Positions 34,427-48,384 of a DNA stretch of 56,947 nucleotides are shown in pieces. How positions within the stretch are numbered: the first letter of the stretch is position 1; each line of letters begins with the position of its first letter. The position numbers were made by a program, and so were the translations under genes. The notes beneath the pieces are model-generated. The model ran no database searches. It was not told the DNA's origin and saw nothing but the letters and a program-made list of their open reading frames with translations. This stretch comes from Laetiporus sulphureus 93-53. Its lineage: Eukaryota > Basidiomycota > Agaricomycetes > Polyporales > Laetiporaceae. Where the stretch lies: NCBI RefSeq assembly GCF_001632365.1, contig NW_024468583.1, forward strand, positions 1-56,947. Direction: 5' to 3'.

Positions 34427-37031
34427 ATGCCCTTCTCGCGCTATCTCGACCAGTCGCCCAGTGACTCGCCCACGTACGCCCACCCCTCCGCCTCCCACTC
34501 CGACGCCGCCCTCGGCCTCGACCCCTCCACCTTCTCCTCCAACGTCCAGTTCCAGGTCCCCAACCTCATCTTCGGCGCCCCCACCATCGCACCCGGCGGC
34601 GGTGCAGAAGTCCTCCCACCCGGCTTCATCTCCACTCATGGCCCCCTTACCGCCTCCTGGTTCCTCAACACCGCTCCAGGAAAATACTTTGATGATTCGT
34701 CAGTTTCCACCTTTACCTGCGCTGTAGCTTCTGACCCCCATTGCAGCCCCTCTACCTCCTCTGCTCCACCAAAGTACCACCTGCCCTGTCCCGACAATCC
34801 GTATCCAACCTATCCTTCTCCACAACTGCCTGTTCCACCAGGCTATCGTCATCCGTACGGCACACCCACTCCTTCGCCTCCCACCTCCCTCTCCTTGCCC
34901 ACAGCCCTTGGCCTTCCCGTCTATTCGACCTCTGGCTTCGACCTCCTCTCTATCCTTGCTCGTGTAGCGAACCGACCACATCCAAAGATCGTTCTGGGGC
35001 CAGTAGACCTCACTTGCTCCTTCGTCGTCTCCGACGTCCGCCGTTATGACTCGCCCATAGGTATCGTCTCTTTTCTCCTTCATGCTGCATACATCCGCTC
35101 ATCCTCGCCCAGTATACGCTTCACCGACATTCTGCAGGCTCACTGGCTATGACGAGCACGAAATCCTCGGCCGCAACTGTCGATTCCTCCAGAGTCCCGA
35201 CGGCCGCGTCCAGCGCGGCGAGCAGCGCCGCCATACCGCCCCCGAAGCCGTCCTCCATCTCAAGCGCTGCACCTCCCAGGACAAGGAGTGCCAGACCAGC
35301 ATGATCAACTACCGCAAGGGCGGCGCCGCTTTTATCAACCTCGTCACCGTCATCCCCATCCTTGGCGGCGTCAACGGAGCGCTTGATGAGGCCGATGAGG
35401 TCGTCTACCACGTCGGCTTCCAGGTCGACCTCACCGAGCAGCCAAGCGCCATCCTTCAGAAGCTCCGCGACGGCTCCTATCTCGTCGACTACTCTCGCAA
35501 GCTCAACCTCCCCACGCTCAGCGGCCACTCCACATCCACCCGCGACTGGCGCGCCGCGTCCTCCGGAGGCGCCGGTGTCTCGCCCGAACTGCACGCACTG
35601 CTCGAGAATCCCGCTTTGGTTGACTCGCTTCCGATCTCGACGGGCACGATGGGCTCCGCGACGCCCGCGGTGGGCGAGAAGCCCGATCCGCTCGACGGGA
35701 ACCGCCTCTTGAGCCTCGTGCTGCTCGAGCACGCGCCCGACTTTGTCCACGTCGTCTCGCTCAAAGGCGCTTTCCTGTACGTTGCGCCGAGTGTGCGCCG
35801 AGTGCTCGGCTATGAGCCCGAGGAGCTCGTCGGACGGAGTATCGCCGAATTCTGCCATCCCGCGGACGTCGTCCCGCTCATGCGCGAGCTTAAGGAGTCC
35901 AGCGGGCCCATCACAAGCGGGCACGCGCTCTCCATCGGGGCATCATCCACAACGCCAACAGGAGGAACGGAAAACATCCCGCGCAAAGTTGACCTGCTGT
36001 TTAGAATGCCGACCAAGGCAGGCACGTTCGTGTGGGTCGAGTGTCGTGGCCGCCTGCACGTCGAGCCTGGCAAGGGGCGCAAGGCGATCATCCTCAGCGG
36101 GCGCGTGCGCCACATGCCACGGCTCGACTGGGGCCCGATTGAGCGCTCGGGCGGGCTGTCCGCGCCGGTCGTCGCGCACACGGACAACGCTGAGGAGGAG
36201 CACGTCGAGCTCGAGCGCGAATTCTGGGGGGTGCTGAGCACGGATGGGACGTTCCTCTTTGTGGGTGCGGCTGTGAGGGATGTGCTCGGCTGGGGCGCGG
36301 GCGAGGTCATCGGGCGCACGTTGAGGGATTTGATCGGCGGGGCGGCGCCTGCGGAGGCGCAGCGCGTGGTGGAGGAGGAGCTCGCAAGGGTGTGTGCGGA
36401 AGGCCCGGGCGTGGGCATGGATGCACGCACCGTAAGCTGTGAGATGAAGCGCCGAGACGGCACACAGGTATCTGTGCAGGTCGTGCTGTACCGTTCGCAG
36501 GACGGCACGGAGCCGCTGCAGTGGACGACGAGCCAGGCATCTGCGTCCGCGAATGCTATCCCGGATGCGAATCAAGGGCCGGTGGTGTGCCAGGTGAAGC
36601 TGTACGGCAGCGGAGGGAGGTCGCGCTCGGGGCTGGTGCACCACGTGGGCGATAGCGTGTTCGACGAGTTGCAGACGGCGCGGGGGAGTAGCTGGCAGTA
36701 CGAGCTGCAGCAAGTCAAGTTTGCGAACCAGCGGCTCGTGGACGAGGTCGCGGCGCTCGAGGCGGCGATTGCGGCCAAGGCTCGCCAGCCCTCAACGCCT
36801 CAGCTCCACTTACCGTCGATGCACCAGGTCGTGTCGCCTTATGCGCCTGCGCACGAGTATGCAGAGTCGCAGATGCCGTCGTACCCGCCTCAGCGCGTCG
36901 ACGCACACCCCTCGCAGGACTGGCGGATGCACGGCCATTTGTCGTCGTGGAGTGACCTGCAGACGGCCATGCCGATGATGCCCATGAAGCGGTCATGGGA
37001 GGGCGTAGGCGACCCCGGGGGGCCGACCTGA
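34427..37031 (+). CDS. wc-1: White collar-1-type blue-light photoreceptor (LOV + two PAS, no zinc finger)
   Basis: WC-1 senses blue light through a flavin in its LOV domain and, with WC-2, controls light-induced transcription and fruiting. Exons are 34427-34698, 34747-35060 and 35113-37031, for 834 aa. The first intron (48 nt, GTCAGT donor, CTGAC branch-like site, GCAG acceptor) is in frame and could be read through to 850 aa. The LOV domain starts at FDLLSILARVANRPHPKIVL. Its photoactive Cys is in GRNCRFLQ (about residue 218), and NYRKGGAAFINLVTVIPI closes it. A second PAS begins near 392 (EHAPDFVHVVSLKGAFLYV) and a third near 564 (FWGVLSTDGTFLFV). A coiled coil (QQVKFANQRLVDEVAALEAA) follows. 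The tail is Pro/Met/Gln-rich with no Cys4 GATA finger, as known for basidiomycete WC-1 proteins, so DNA binding must come from the WC-2 partner. It is convergent with the PDK gene. Confidence 0.95.
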
Positions 37032-37507
37032 GACGGAGGTGGTGCGTCGTGTTTCCCTGCATGTTTGCATTGCTCGCTTTCGATGATCATCTGCATAGAC
37101 CCATACTCAGTCGCATGTGCTTTCGTATTGCTATCGTTACCCGTTGCATGTACATATATAATGCTATTCGTGATCATATGCATTGTAATACCGTATATAT
37201 TCCCTTTACGCGCGGAGTGGGTCTGGCTGTGTGCTCGACGAGCATCGCGCCGGTGGCTACCAGTCGCTTGAACCCCGATAACGTGGCAAGATCCTCGCAA
37301 TTGCCGTGATAATATACTACTACATACCCAGAAAGACAAAGTAACGATAGTCGTAAATACAGCTATATACAATTAGCGTAGCGGGTCGTGCAATGCAGAT
37401 GCAGATGCGGTGGTATGGTAAATAGCAGATGCGATGTCCGTTCGTGCGCGCGGGGCGTCCCTCTTTTGTCCGTCAGTGGGCCTCCAGTGGCGAATAGGCA
37501 ATCATGG
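37032..37507. other. Convergent gap between wc-1 and PDK
   Basis: A 476-base space holding both 3' ends. The AT-rich centre (37130-37210) has several TATATA-like and TGTA stretches, plausible poly(A) signals. No gene is seen. Confidence 0.4.
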
Positions 37508-39209
37508 TCATGGGAGCGGCTCGCGATTGCTCGAGAGCCGGTTGAGGTGGATGTAGACGTCAGTGCCAAAGCCATCCATGGAGATTAGACGCAGGTCGCC
37601 GCCGAAATATCGCGCGTACTGAATCGCCGGTCAGCCGGAGCGTACCATACCCACTCGCAGGGACTCACCAGTCTTGACAGCGGCAGCCCGTAACCAAAGC
37701 CAGCCATAGGTGCCTTAAAGTCGCTCGCTTGAAAGTCCTGATCAATGTTCTGGCCCTCCATCGTCGTGTACATGTACGTCCAGATGAGGGGAATGGCGCT
37801 GCGAGGGATACCGCCGCCCTCGTCGGTGATCTTGACGGTGATGTCCTCCTTGCCCTCGACGACGATGACCTTGATCGGCGGGAACGCGTCCTCGGCGTCG
37901 GGTCCGAAGCGCTCGACAACCGCACGAAGAGAGTTCTTCAGTAGCTCAAAGCAGATGTGCGAGAGGTGTCCGGGGACGTAGGCGAAATGCAGTTCGCGCG
38001 GGCAGATGAGCTGCACGGGCGGGCCTTTGAACATTGCGTAGTGTTCTTCGCAGACGAAGCTGGTCAGAGGGTAAGAGATGTGCGGGAGAGAGGAAGGTGA
38101 ACAGATGCATTACCGCGCGTTCTCGATCGCTTCTTGGACAATGTCGTGCACGTTCGCGCTCGTGCAGATGATCCCGACATAGTCGGGGTGCGGTTGCAGC
38201 GTGTTCAGCGCAATATCTGCACACCTCTTCAGTGGCAAGCATCAGGAGCAGTAGAGCACGCGACTCACGCTGGCCAATGAGGAAGCGGATGCCTATGCGG
38301 GAGAGGTAGAAACGGTCGAGCCAATGCTGCACGTCAAGGTTGATGTTGCGTGCATTCTGGGAGCGTTTCCACTCGAGCACGCCCTGCGCGACGGTCGTCA
38401 CTGTCGGATCGTGCCGCCGCTTGATATGCTCGAGGGCCTTTGTGAAGCGGCGGTTGAAGTCCTGCACCTCGGGTGGCCAATTGATCGCCGATGTGTTTGC
38501 GTAGTATCTGCGCGAGGTCAGGACATAGATTGGGATGGTAGTGGAGCGCACTCACCTCCGCTCCATGGGAATGCGCAGCTTGTGGTGCCCGCTGTTGGCG
38601 TTACCATTGCCGTGCCCATTGTTGTGTTGTGAGGGGGGGAGTCCGACGCTGGAGGGGAACGCGCCATAGTCGTCGATAAAGAAGGGGAGAGAAGGGTTGG
38701 TTGTGGACTCGGGCAGGGACATCTCACTGTTGTTGACCATGAGGGCCTCGCGGATGTGCTTGGGTAGTTTTGGGGACGGAAAGGAGATGAGTTCCTATTG
38801 GGACGTGAGGGGAAAACTGATGCGGGATTGCTTGCGGACGCACCTCGAACGACTGGGCGTACCAATCCTTGACCTTGTGGATAGAGGGCATCGCGCTGAG
38901 GTTGTGCGGTAGCTGGTCGAGCTCCTTCACGCGATGGGCGAGGCGGATGGGCAGCTCCTCTGGAGCACATCAGCGTGTAGAAAACATTTGGAGATACTCG
39001 CGTACGCACCGAGGAGGAACTGGCTCGCGCGGAGGAGGGTGCCCTGGCTGGGATTCTGACCGAAGAGGACCATCTGCTGCAACGACACTGGGGATCGCGT
39101 GCGCATTGAGTGAGGGCCCGGGGGGGAATAGAGAACACTGACCGCCTGTTTGTGGGAAGGAGGCATAGTGGTGGATGCGCTCCCAGAGGCTGGGAGTGAT
39201 GCGGAACAT
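37508..39209 (-). CDS. PDK: Mitochondrial pyruvate dehydrogenase (acetyl-transferring) kinase
   Basis: A GHKL-fold protein kinase that phosphorylates the E1-alpha subunit in the mitochondrial matrix and switches off pyruvate (or branched-chain keto acid) dehydrogenase. Eight exons on the minus strand (39209-39143, 39087-39010, 38959-38844, 38794-38556, 38507-38269, 38216-38114, 38059-37669, 37618-37508) give 447 aa. The N-terminal helical part contains [15 protein letters not shown] and [13 protein letters not shown] family-typical [20 protein letters not shown] follows, then a species-specific Asn/Gly/His-rich loop near residues 130-155. ATP-binding boxes are the N box [13 protein letters not shown]1 box DEGGGIPR, and G2 box [18 protein letters not shown]. 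It ends [15 protein letters not shown] versus BCKDK cannot be settled by eye, and PDK is favoured. Two perfect 29-bp tandem repeats directly precede the ATG. Confidence 0.92.
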
Positions 39210-39210
39210 G

Positions 39211-39268
39211 GCGGGGGAGGGCAAGGAGGGAGGGCGAGTGCGGGGGAGGGCAAGGAGGGAGGGCGAGT
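39211..39268. repeat. Two perfect 29-bp tandem repeats before the PDK start
   Basis: Units 39211-39239 and 39240-39268 are identical, purine-rich on the plus strand (GCGGGGGAGGGCAAGGAGGG then AGGGCGAGT). Seen from the gene, this is a CT-rich leader ending one base before the ATG, so it is probably 5' UTR or core promoter. Copy number may vary between strains. Confidence 0.93.
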
Positions 39269-41277
39269 GCGGGGAAGGACATGCGGAATGCGGAGAAGTT
39301 AACACTACGCCGAGTCACATGCGCATATAGTCGTCCGACGCTGTCTCCCCCGACTTTCGCGTCCCCGCCCTCCACGTGCAGTCGGCTGGCGGCTATCCTC
39401 TCCCCGGTCGACGTCGTCCTCGACCACAACGTCGACCACACCTTTCGTCTCAGCTTTCTTTCTCTCTGCCTGTGGGCATCTTCACATGCCTGTTGCACGC
39501 AACCCGAGGCTCGTCTCGACCATCCCCAGATCCCAACAAGCACTCCGGTTCGCGTGTCTGCCGGTATTCCGTTCGTCCGAGGAAGCTTATTTCCCAGCGC
39601 CAACTGCACGGTTTCAAGCTCGCGAGACAATCGATGTGGCCGCAATGCAAGCCAGGACCAATGCCGCCTCCTCTCCTCCCGCACGCCCATTTCGGGCTCA
39701 ACAACGGATAGCGCAAGGCGAGTCTATGGATGTCGATTGGTCGGTAGCATGCAGGGTCGATCGCTGCTGAAGGTCAGGATGGCGGAACTACACCTCACTT
39801 CACCTGTGCGCCGCCTTCGGTGTCGCCTAGCCTCTGCAAACTTACACACGCTCGGCTATCATAGCGGTCGTTTCACATACGTATTCATATCCGCGACCAC
39901 GAGCCTTTCGCCGTGCTGAAATGTTATGCAATCGTGTTGCAAGTGCAGTTTTGCAATGAATTCCAGCTCTCCGTTCATTCGGATGTCATTGACTCTGCCA
40001 CCTCTCGCATCAGACATCTCAGGCCGTATCCGCCTGTCAATTACGGTGGCACGGGAGCATGCAGGCAATGCGCACTGTGTATACATCCAGATTGCGGCTG
40101 ACCCGTCGATAGCTCTATGTGTAAATGAGCTGTCCTCAGGCGATGCATACGTTGGCCGGTGCGCGTTTGGCATGAATGAATAGCACCATGACCCGCTGCT
40201 AGCTGACAGGATTCCATTGTTCGAGATTGCATTTGCAAATGCATACATGAACCATCTTGCGTTAAACTCACAAGACATGTATAGACACACGATCATAACG
40301 CGCGATCTAGTGCATGCTGCAAGCGCATCTCGAGCGGATGCAAGTAGTCTCAGCGTTTCGTCCCAGCTGACCCGCCTTCGTCCCTGCATTTTCCCATCCC
40401 GTCCTTCGATTTGCGTCCGCGTGTGCCGCTGCACAGCACCGTATGGGTCCAACACGCTGGAATATGTCTCAGAAGGTACAACTGACCGTTGAATGGTGTC
40501 AGCAGCAGGGTGTCCTTCCGCCGGCCTTCTGTCACAACTGACTGTGAGGCTGAATGGGCAAAGGAAATCGGCAACCGAGCGAGCAAAGGTGTAACAAAGT
40601 CAAGGCAATGTGCACACCGTCTCGCCATGCGTTTGTGCCCAGAGCCTCGTCATAGACTTCTGTGCGACGTTTCTGTATAGGCATATTCTTCCGCTTCGCC
40701 TGCCAACCATGTGATAGTAGAAATATGTACCTCACTGTAATTCACCAAATTCAAGCTTGCTGAACGCATGTGAAGGTTGTTGAAATGGTCAGCAAAGCTG
40801 CACCGTGGTACAACGACAGACAGCGTTACATCAGCACTTGAAAGATATCAAACCAAGGCTTCTGTAGCACTGGCGAAGGTGATTGACTTGATGTAATTGC
40901 ATCTTGAGAACAGGATTGGTGGTACTAACATTTTTGAATCACTACCAGTCTACAGCCATAGCACTATGTTAATAGTGATTCAAGATACCATGTCGTGTGC
41001 TTTTACTATGTCAGCCCCGTCTTTTAAAATACAGTCACATTGAATCAAAGCGCGAGCCTGCTCACCATCTTATACGGTGGAAAGGGCACGGAAGGACGAT
41101 GATGGCAGAGACAGTCATGTCGTCGCAGCGGGCACTTGGGAACAATAAGAATAGGTATAGTGAATTGCTATGGTACGTGTACACATTCAACCAGCAAATA
41201 GAGTAGATGCCGTCGTCCCTCGAGAGCAGCCGCGGGGTATCAATATTGCTTCTGTCTCAAGCCCGCTCCAAGATCGG
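39269..41277. other. 2-kb region between PDK and the MAP kinase
   Basis: No known gene. A minus-strand frame of 198 codons ends at 39859 but begins with a non-ATG codon and resembles nothing. An 11-bp inverted repeat (TTGAATCACTA at 40934-40944 with its complement at 40973-40983) sits in AT-rich sequence and could be a decayed transposon end or a hairpin. Confidence 0.35.
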
Positions 41278-43401
<2,124 letters not shown>

Positions 43402-45793
43402 ATGCCAGCGTCCGACAACAGGAAGGAGGATGAATCTCTCCACGATTCGGGCAGAGACATCGACCGTGACAAGGACAGAGAAAAGGGCGGGAAGGTCAAG
43501 GGCCCTTCAAAGAGTATGTGACCAGACGTCTCAGAGCTACCACATTGTTTAAGTAACGACGTACCGCACTGCAACAGCGAAAGACCTCTCCCATGTCCCT
43601 TGCAAATTTTTCAGAGTTGGTTCGTGCACAGCGGGGCCCTCCTGCCCGTTCTCCCATGCCGTCCTCGAGCCTGGCCAGCAAAAAGAAGTATGCGCTTGGT
43701 TCGTCAAAGGCAACTGCAAGTTTGGTCACAAGTGTGCGCTTGCCCACATCCTGCCTGGCCAGAGCATGTCCATGGACAGGAAGAACAAAAAAGCAGCGCA
43801 GCTTGCTGCTAACGCGGCCAACGCTCCGGGCGGTGGTGGACGTGAGGGGTCACGGGCTGCTCGATCGCAGAAGAGCGGGTCTCATGGAGGCAGCAGCTCG
43901 CAGTCTCGCAATGCTTTGCTGTCCGGCTCAACCGCGCCCACTCGGGCAGTCTCGAGCAACTCGCGATCAGGCATCCCCATGCAACTCAAGACCACTCTGT
44001 CTCCTTCGACGCCTGCTCCTCCTGTGAAGGATACTGACTTTGCGTCGTTCGGCCTCCCAGACGAGAGTAACAAACTTCCCAGTGCCCCCGCGCAGGGTAA
44101 GTCTGCCGCTCTGCAGATGCCAACCGACATGACCCCGCATGCGAGCGAAGGCGACCAGACCGATGTTATCAAGGCAGAGGAGATGATGAAGGACGAAAGC
44201 AGCACTCCATCGACTGTTCCGGCGGGCACGCCCATCGATTCTCGTCGCGTCGGAGAAGCTGAGAATGGCTCGTTCAATGCGGCGGATTTTGGACCGATTG
44301 GTTCACCAACGCATTCGTCCCCATCTGCCATAAAGCCAATGCGCGCACATGTGAATGGCGTTTCCCCTGGCACTTCTCCGCAAACGCATGGGTTGTCATC
44401 CTCGCCCTTCTCGGCACCTGGAACGCAATCCGTTTTCGTGTTTCCCGAGCAGGAGGAGTCTGTGAACGTGTTCAAATCTCGTTCAGGCATTTCTGCCTCT
44501 CTCGGTGCAATGTTCAATTGGTCAGCAGATCGACCGTCTCCTCGGGTGGAAGGATTCAGCGCGGGAGGCATGGTCAATGAAATAGTGGTGGAGGATGAGG
44601 ACCTGGAAGAGTTTTTACCGAGCTCCTTGACTGATTTGCTTACGCCTGAAGAACGCTCCAGACGTATGTCACGTACGAAAGGAAGCCGTGCGGGCGTGCT
44701 TGCGTCTGAGCGAGATCCTGTGGTTGGCCAGCGGCCAGGCAGCGAAGGGCTCCATCACAAATACTCGCGCTCTGTCCCTGCACCGTCATTGTCGCACGAC
44801 ATCAGGTCGATCTGGGCCGACAGCAATGACAACAGTGCGTTAGATCCAGCTATCGCCAGTGGTGGACTTGGCAATGGCACCCCGAGCTCTTTTCAGTCCA
44901 ACTCTGCATTAACCGGCAGACCGTCCGGTGAGGATATCCTTGCCCCGTCCAATGCCTCTGCAGCGTTCCTTCCTGGACTTCATCATCACTATTTGCATGC
45001 CAAGACGCAACGAATCAGTCTCCTTTCTGGAATGACTCCTCTGCACTCGGCTTCTGGTAATAGCATGTCTCACTACTCGAACATTTACGGAGCAGGACTC
45101 AGCGCGGGAACGATGTCCCCCCCTCGCACAAATGTGCTCGGGAACCGCACCACCTTGGATACCGTTTCTTCTGATATATACCATCCCCACTCCTCGCTTA
45201 CTCCTTCGGGCCACCCAATACAGAGCAGATATGATGACTTCGCCACAGAAGGAGACGAGCGGCACACGGCATTCTCCCCATCGGCTCGGGCACTACAGGC
45301 GCATGCTCCCGGACAAAGTCTACCTCAGGGCCTTGCCGCCGGTTACTCTCGGATCCATGCCTTGCCACCGCCGCCAGTTATTCCTTCTCCGTCAACACCT
45401 GGTGCATTTAGTCAAGCGGGTGGGGTTTCTCCAGGCACAAAGATGTTCGGCCACGTGCAGAGCGCATCGGGCGATTGGCATAGCATGCCATCTAGCACTG
45501 GGAATGGCTTGGACCATACGCCCGGGTCGCAGACCCTCAGTGGGCAGACTGCGTCGGTTGGTAGTTTACAGGCTGTCTTCTCACGTCTCTCGTATTCTGC
45601 AGCTGCGTCCAGTAAGCATACATCTCCCCAGTCATTTAAGGCTTACTCACTCTCGTCCTATGTAGGAGGAGCGACTGCGGCTCCTCGTATCACGAGCGTA
45701 CGCAACGCGAACCCGCCTCAAGGCCTGTCGAGCCCGTTGAGTGGTCCCGTCTTGACTGGCGATGATGACGATCTGTTCAGCATGGATGGATGA
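43402..45793 (+). CDS. Tandem CCCH zinc-finger protein, long disordered tail
   Basis: CCCH fingers usually bind single-stranded RNA, so a post-transcriptional role is likely. Two exons (43402-43513 and 43554-45793) join in phase 1 to 783 aa. The first finger is C-x7-C-x5-C-x3-H from CKFFRVGSC to PFSH (Cys54-His72). The second has the same spacing, from CAWFVKGNCKFGHKC to ALAH (Cys84-His102). Between and after them are EPGQQKEV and LPGQSMSMDRKNKKAAQLAA, which are conserved in fungal members of this type. The other 660 residues are Ser/Pro/Gly-rich and disordered, with an acidic patch (VVEDEDLEEFLP) and an acidic end (GDDDDLFSMDG). Removing the 40-nt intron with a TTTAAG acceptor is needed to reach the first finger in frame. 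Its shortness is the main doubt about the N-terminus. Confidence 0.85.
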
Positions 45794-46113
45794 TTTTTGT
45801 CGTAGGATCAATATACTATCAAAAATGGCTGGACTGTTCGGCAGGCCTTTACAAGCTGACCAGGGCAAGGCGCATGATCTGATGGTGATTCCCCGGTGTT
45901 CTGTCGCATTCAACGCTCTGTATAGTGCACTGTTGTTCTATTTTACACGATGTACATCTTGCATGGCCTCTAATTCAACGCGTTACCTTGTAGTATCTCT
46001 AAGCGCTCGTGTCATGCGCCGATTATGTAGATCTTATGAAGATTTTCCCGCTTGCTCTCAGCCACATCTCACATTTCCTGTTGTGTTTCCGTGTTCCTCC
46101 AACTGCACAAAAG
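45794..46113. promoter_or_regulatory. Intergenic region between CCCH gene and NOC4
   Basis: A 320-base space with the CCCH 3' end and the NOC4 promoter. An alternative in-frame ATG at 46036 could extend NOC4, but the added stretch is hydrophobic and unlike the family. Confidence 0.4.
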
Positions 46114-48288
46114 ATGGCTCTCCTGCATTCACCTCTACCCAGCTCATCCAGAAAGCGCAAGCCTCGATCTGAAGATGACACTCCGGCCCTCGTCGAACAG
46201 CTCGAAAATCAGCTCATCACTGCAATATCAAGCAAATCCTCGCTCAACAAGCTGTCTGATTTACTCAACATCGCGCTCAATGCACAGGATGTCGCGCACT
46301 TGTCAAAATCTGTCTATGCATTGTACAGGGTGTTCGTGTCCGTCATATCGAATGGTATGCTGCTTTCCCGCAATCCCGACGAGGCAGCGGAAGCTGTTCA
46401 TGCTTGGCTCATGGACAAGCTAAATGTGTACGTCGAGCTATTGACTGGCTTGCTCAAAGATGAGGAACCTGTTCTAAGAGTGCGTTGCAACTATCGCTAT
46501 TTGCTTTTCTTGCTCTCTCAACCACGGAAAGACGTCTGCGTTGCAGGTTTTGCTATCGCTACAGAAACATTTATCCACGTCACTATCTGCCTCATCGTCG
46601 TCCTCGCAGGAGCAGCCACAGTTTTACCTGTCGCACTTTCGCAAGATCGTCACCGCACTCCTATTCTGCCCCCCTTCACAACGCAGCTCGCCGACTGCTA
46701 AGAAGCAGAAATTTGAGAACGAGTCTCAGGACAATGCATCAATCGAACCGGATGTGAAGGAATTGTTTGTACGGAAATGGCTCGACGTTTATGACGATAT
46801 CCGGTGGTTTTTCTTGAGAGAGTCTGGGTACGTCGCGCGACTGCTTTGCAAAGACGCTAATATCATACGCTGCACTTCAGGAATATAGTCGCTCGTCATC
46901 CCAGCGAGAAAGGTGGCTCCGCAGCCGTAAACCTGCTCAGCATTCTCGAAGGCCTGACGACCTGTCCTACTGAGGCTTCCGAACTCAATACCTGGTGGGT
47001 TGAGGAGTTTGGCACTCGCCCACGCGCTAGCAAGTCGACAGGTTCAGATGAGGACGAGGCAGATGAGGACGAGCCTGTAGCGGACTTGAAGGATGACTGG
47101 CGAGCGTTCTTCGATCAAGAACCCGCCAAGCTCAACAGCACAAAGTCAAAGGGTTCCTCGGCTCGGCTGCACACTTTGACTTTGCACGAGTCTCTTCACT
47201 CTCTAGCTTCTCATAGAGCAGTTTTCACTCACGCATGGCTTGCGCTGCTTCCGGCTCTATCAGCAAGGCCATCAGACTCGAAGGCGCTCTCTCTCCGAGT
47301 TCTGAACGTTCTGCACAGAGGAGTGATCCCGCATTTGACGCGACCTATCCTTATCATGGACTGGGTCAGTACGTGTGTTGACTACGGTTCGTTTCCTCAA
47401 TGCGCGGTTGTGAATGGCTAATAGTTTGCTTCCCACAGGAGGCGTCGTGGGCTTGCTTGCATTGAACGCGCTCTTCGTCCTCATGAAGGAATATAACCTG
47501 TCAGTGAAGACGAAGCTGTCGCTGTCCGTCTATGGCGCGTATGCTAATGCTTGACAGTGACTACCCCTCGTTCTATACACGGCTCTATGCCTTTCTTGAC
47601 CGCGATGTCTTACATTTGAAGCATCGGGCACGCTTCTTTAGGCTGACTGAATTATTCTTGAGTTCAACGTGCGTGCTTACTGGTTCTTTGACCTTGCAAT
47701 TAATGACTCCTTCCATGCAGGCATCTTCCGGCAGCCCTCGTGGCGAGCTTCGTCAAGCGGCTATCCCGACTGTCCTTGAACGCACCGCCAGCCGCTGTGG
47801 TAATGATCATTCCATTGGTGTATAACCTGTTCAGAAGACATCCCGCACTCATGCCAATGATTCATCGTACGGACTACGATACGACGAAAGGTGCATGTCG
47901 CGTCGCCCTACGAGTCGGCACCGTACTAAAGCCTCCCCTCAGATACATTCCAGATGGATGAGGCTAATCCTGCTTTGACAAATGCGCTGGACTCGTCGTT
48001 GTGGGAACTCTACTCTCATCGGCAACACTATCATGCCGTAGTGTCGACAATGGCATGCATCTTCGAGGAGGCATTTACGCGCCCCGCATACTCCGTGGAG
48101 GATTTTCTTGACCATGCATATGGGACGGTGAGGGAGATAGCTCTGGTCCTTTTCTTTGACTGACGCATCTGTTTCGCTAGATGTATGAAGCTGAAGCACG
48201 TCGGAGAATTCAAAAGGGACCAGCAGCCAATATGGATTGGCAATTCGGAAAAGACAACAGTACAGCCGTTGCATTGTGGGGACTGTAA
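46114..48288 (+). CDS. NOC4: Nucleolar complex protein 4 (CBF/Mak21 family)
   Basis: Noc4 pairs with Nop14 in the nucleolus for 40S subunit maturation and export. Eight exons (46114-46479, 46547-46827, 46881-47386, 47439-47499, 47558-47668, 47721-47890, 47943-48127, 48181-48288) join in phase to 595 aa. The N-terminal half is helical (QLENQLITAISSKSSLNKLS, VLLSLQKHLSTSLS). The conserved CBF/Mak21 domain occupies the C-terminal half: GVVGLLALNALFVLMKEYNL, DYPSFYTRLYAFLD, RARFFRLTELFLSSTHLPAA, FVKRLSRLSLNAPPAAVV, IPLVYNLFRRHPALMPMIHR and SSLWELYSHRQHYH. It closes with EDFLDHAYGTMYEAEARR. Junction LRVLLSLQ between exons 1 and 2 is less certain than the rest. It ends 96 bp from the convergent eIF2-alpha gene. 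Confidence 0.93.
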
Positions 48289-48384
48289 GATCCCGTTTCG
48301 AATACATAGTCGCTCGTCAGCGACCAGAATCCAAAACTTTGCTGTCGTGAAAGCAGAATATATGGAACCTACAGGTTGTACACC

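Noticed and set aside
39859..40455. 198-codon minus-strand open frame
   Set aside because: It begins with GTG rather than ATG, has no recognisable motif, and its codon use does not resemble neighbouring genes.
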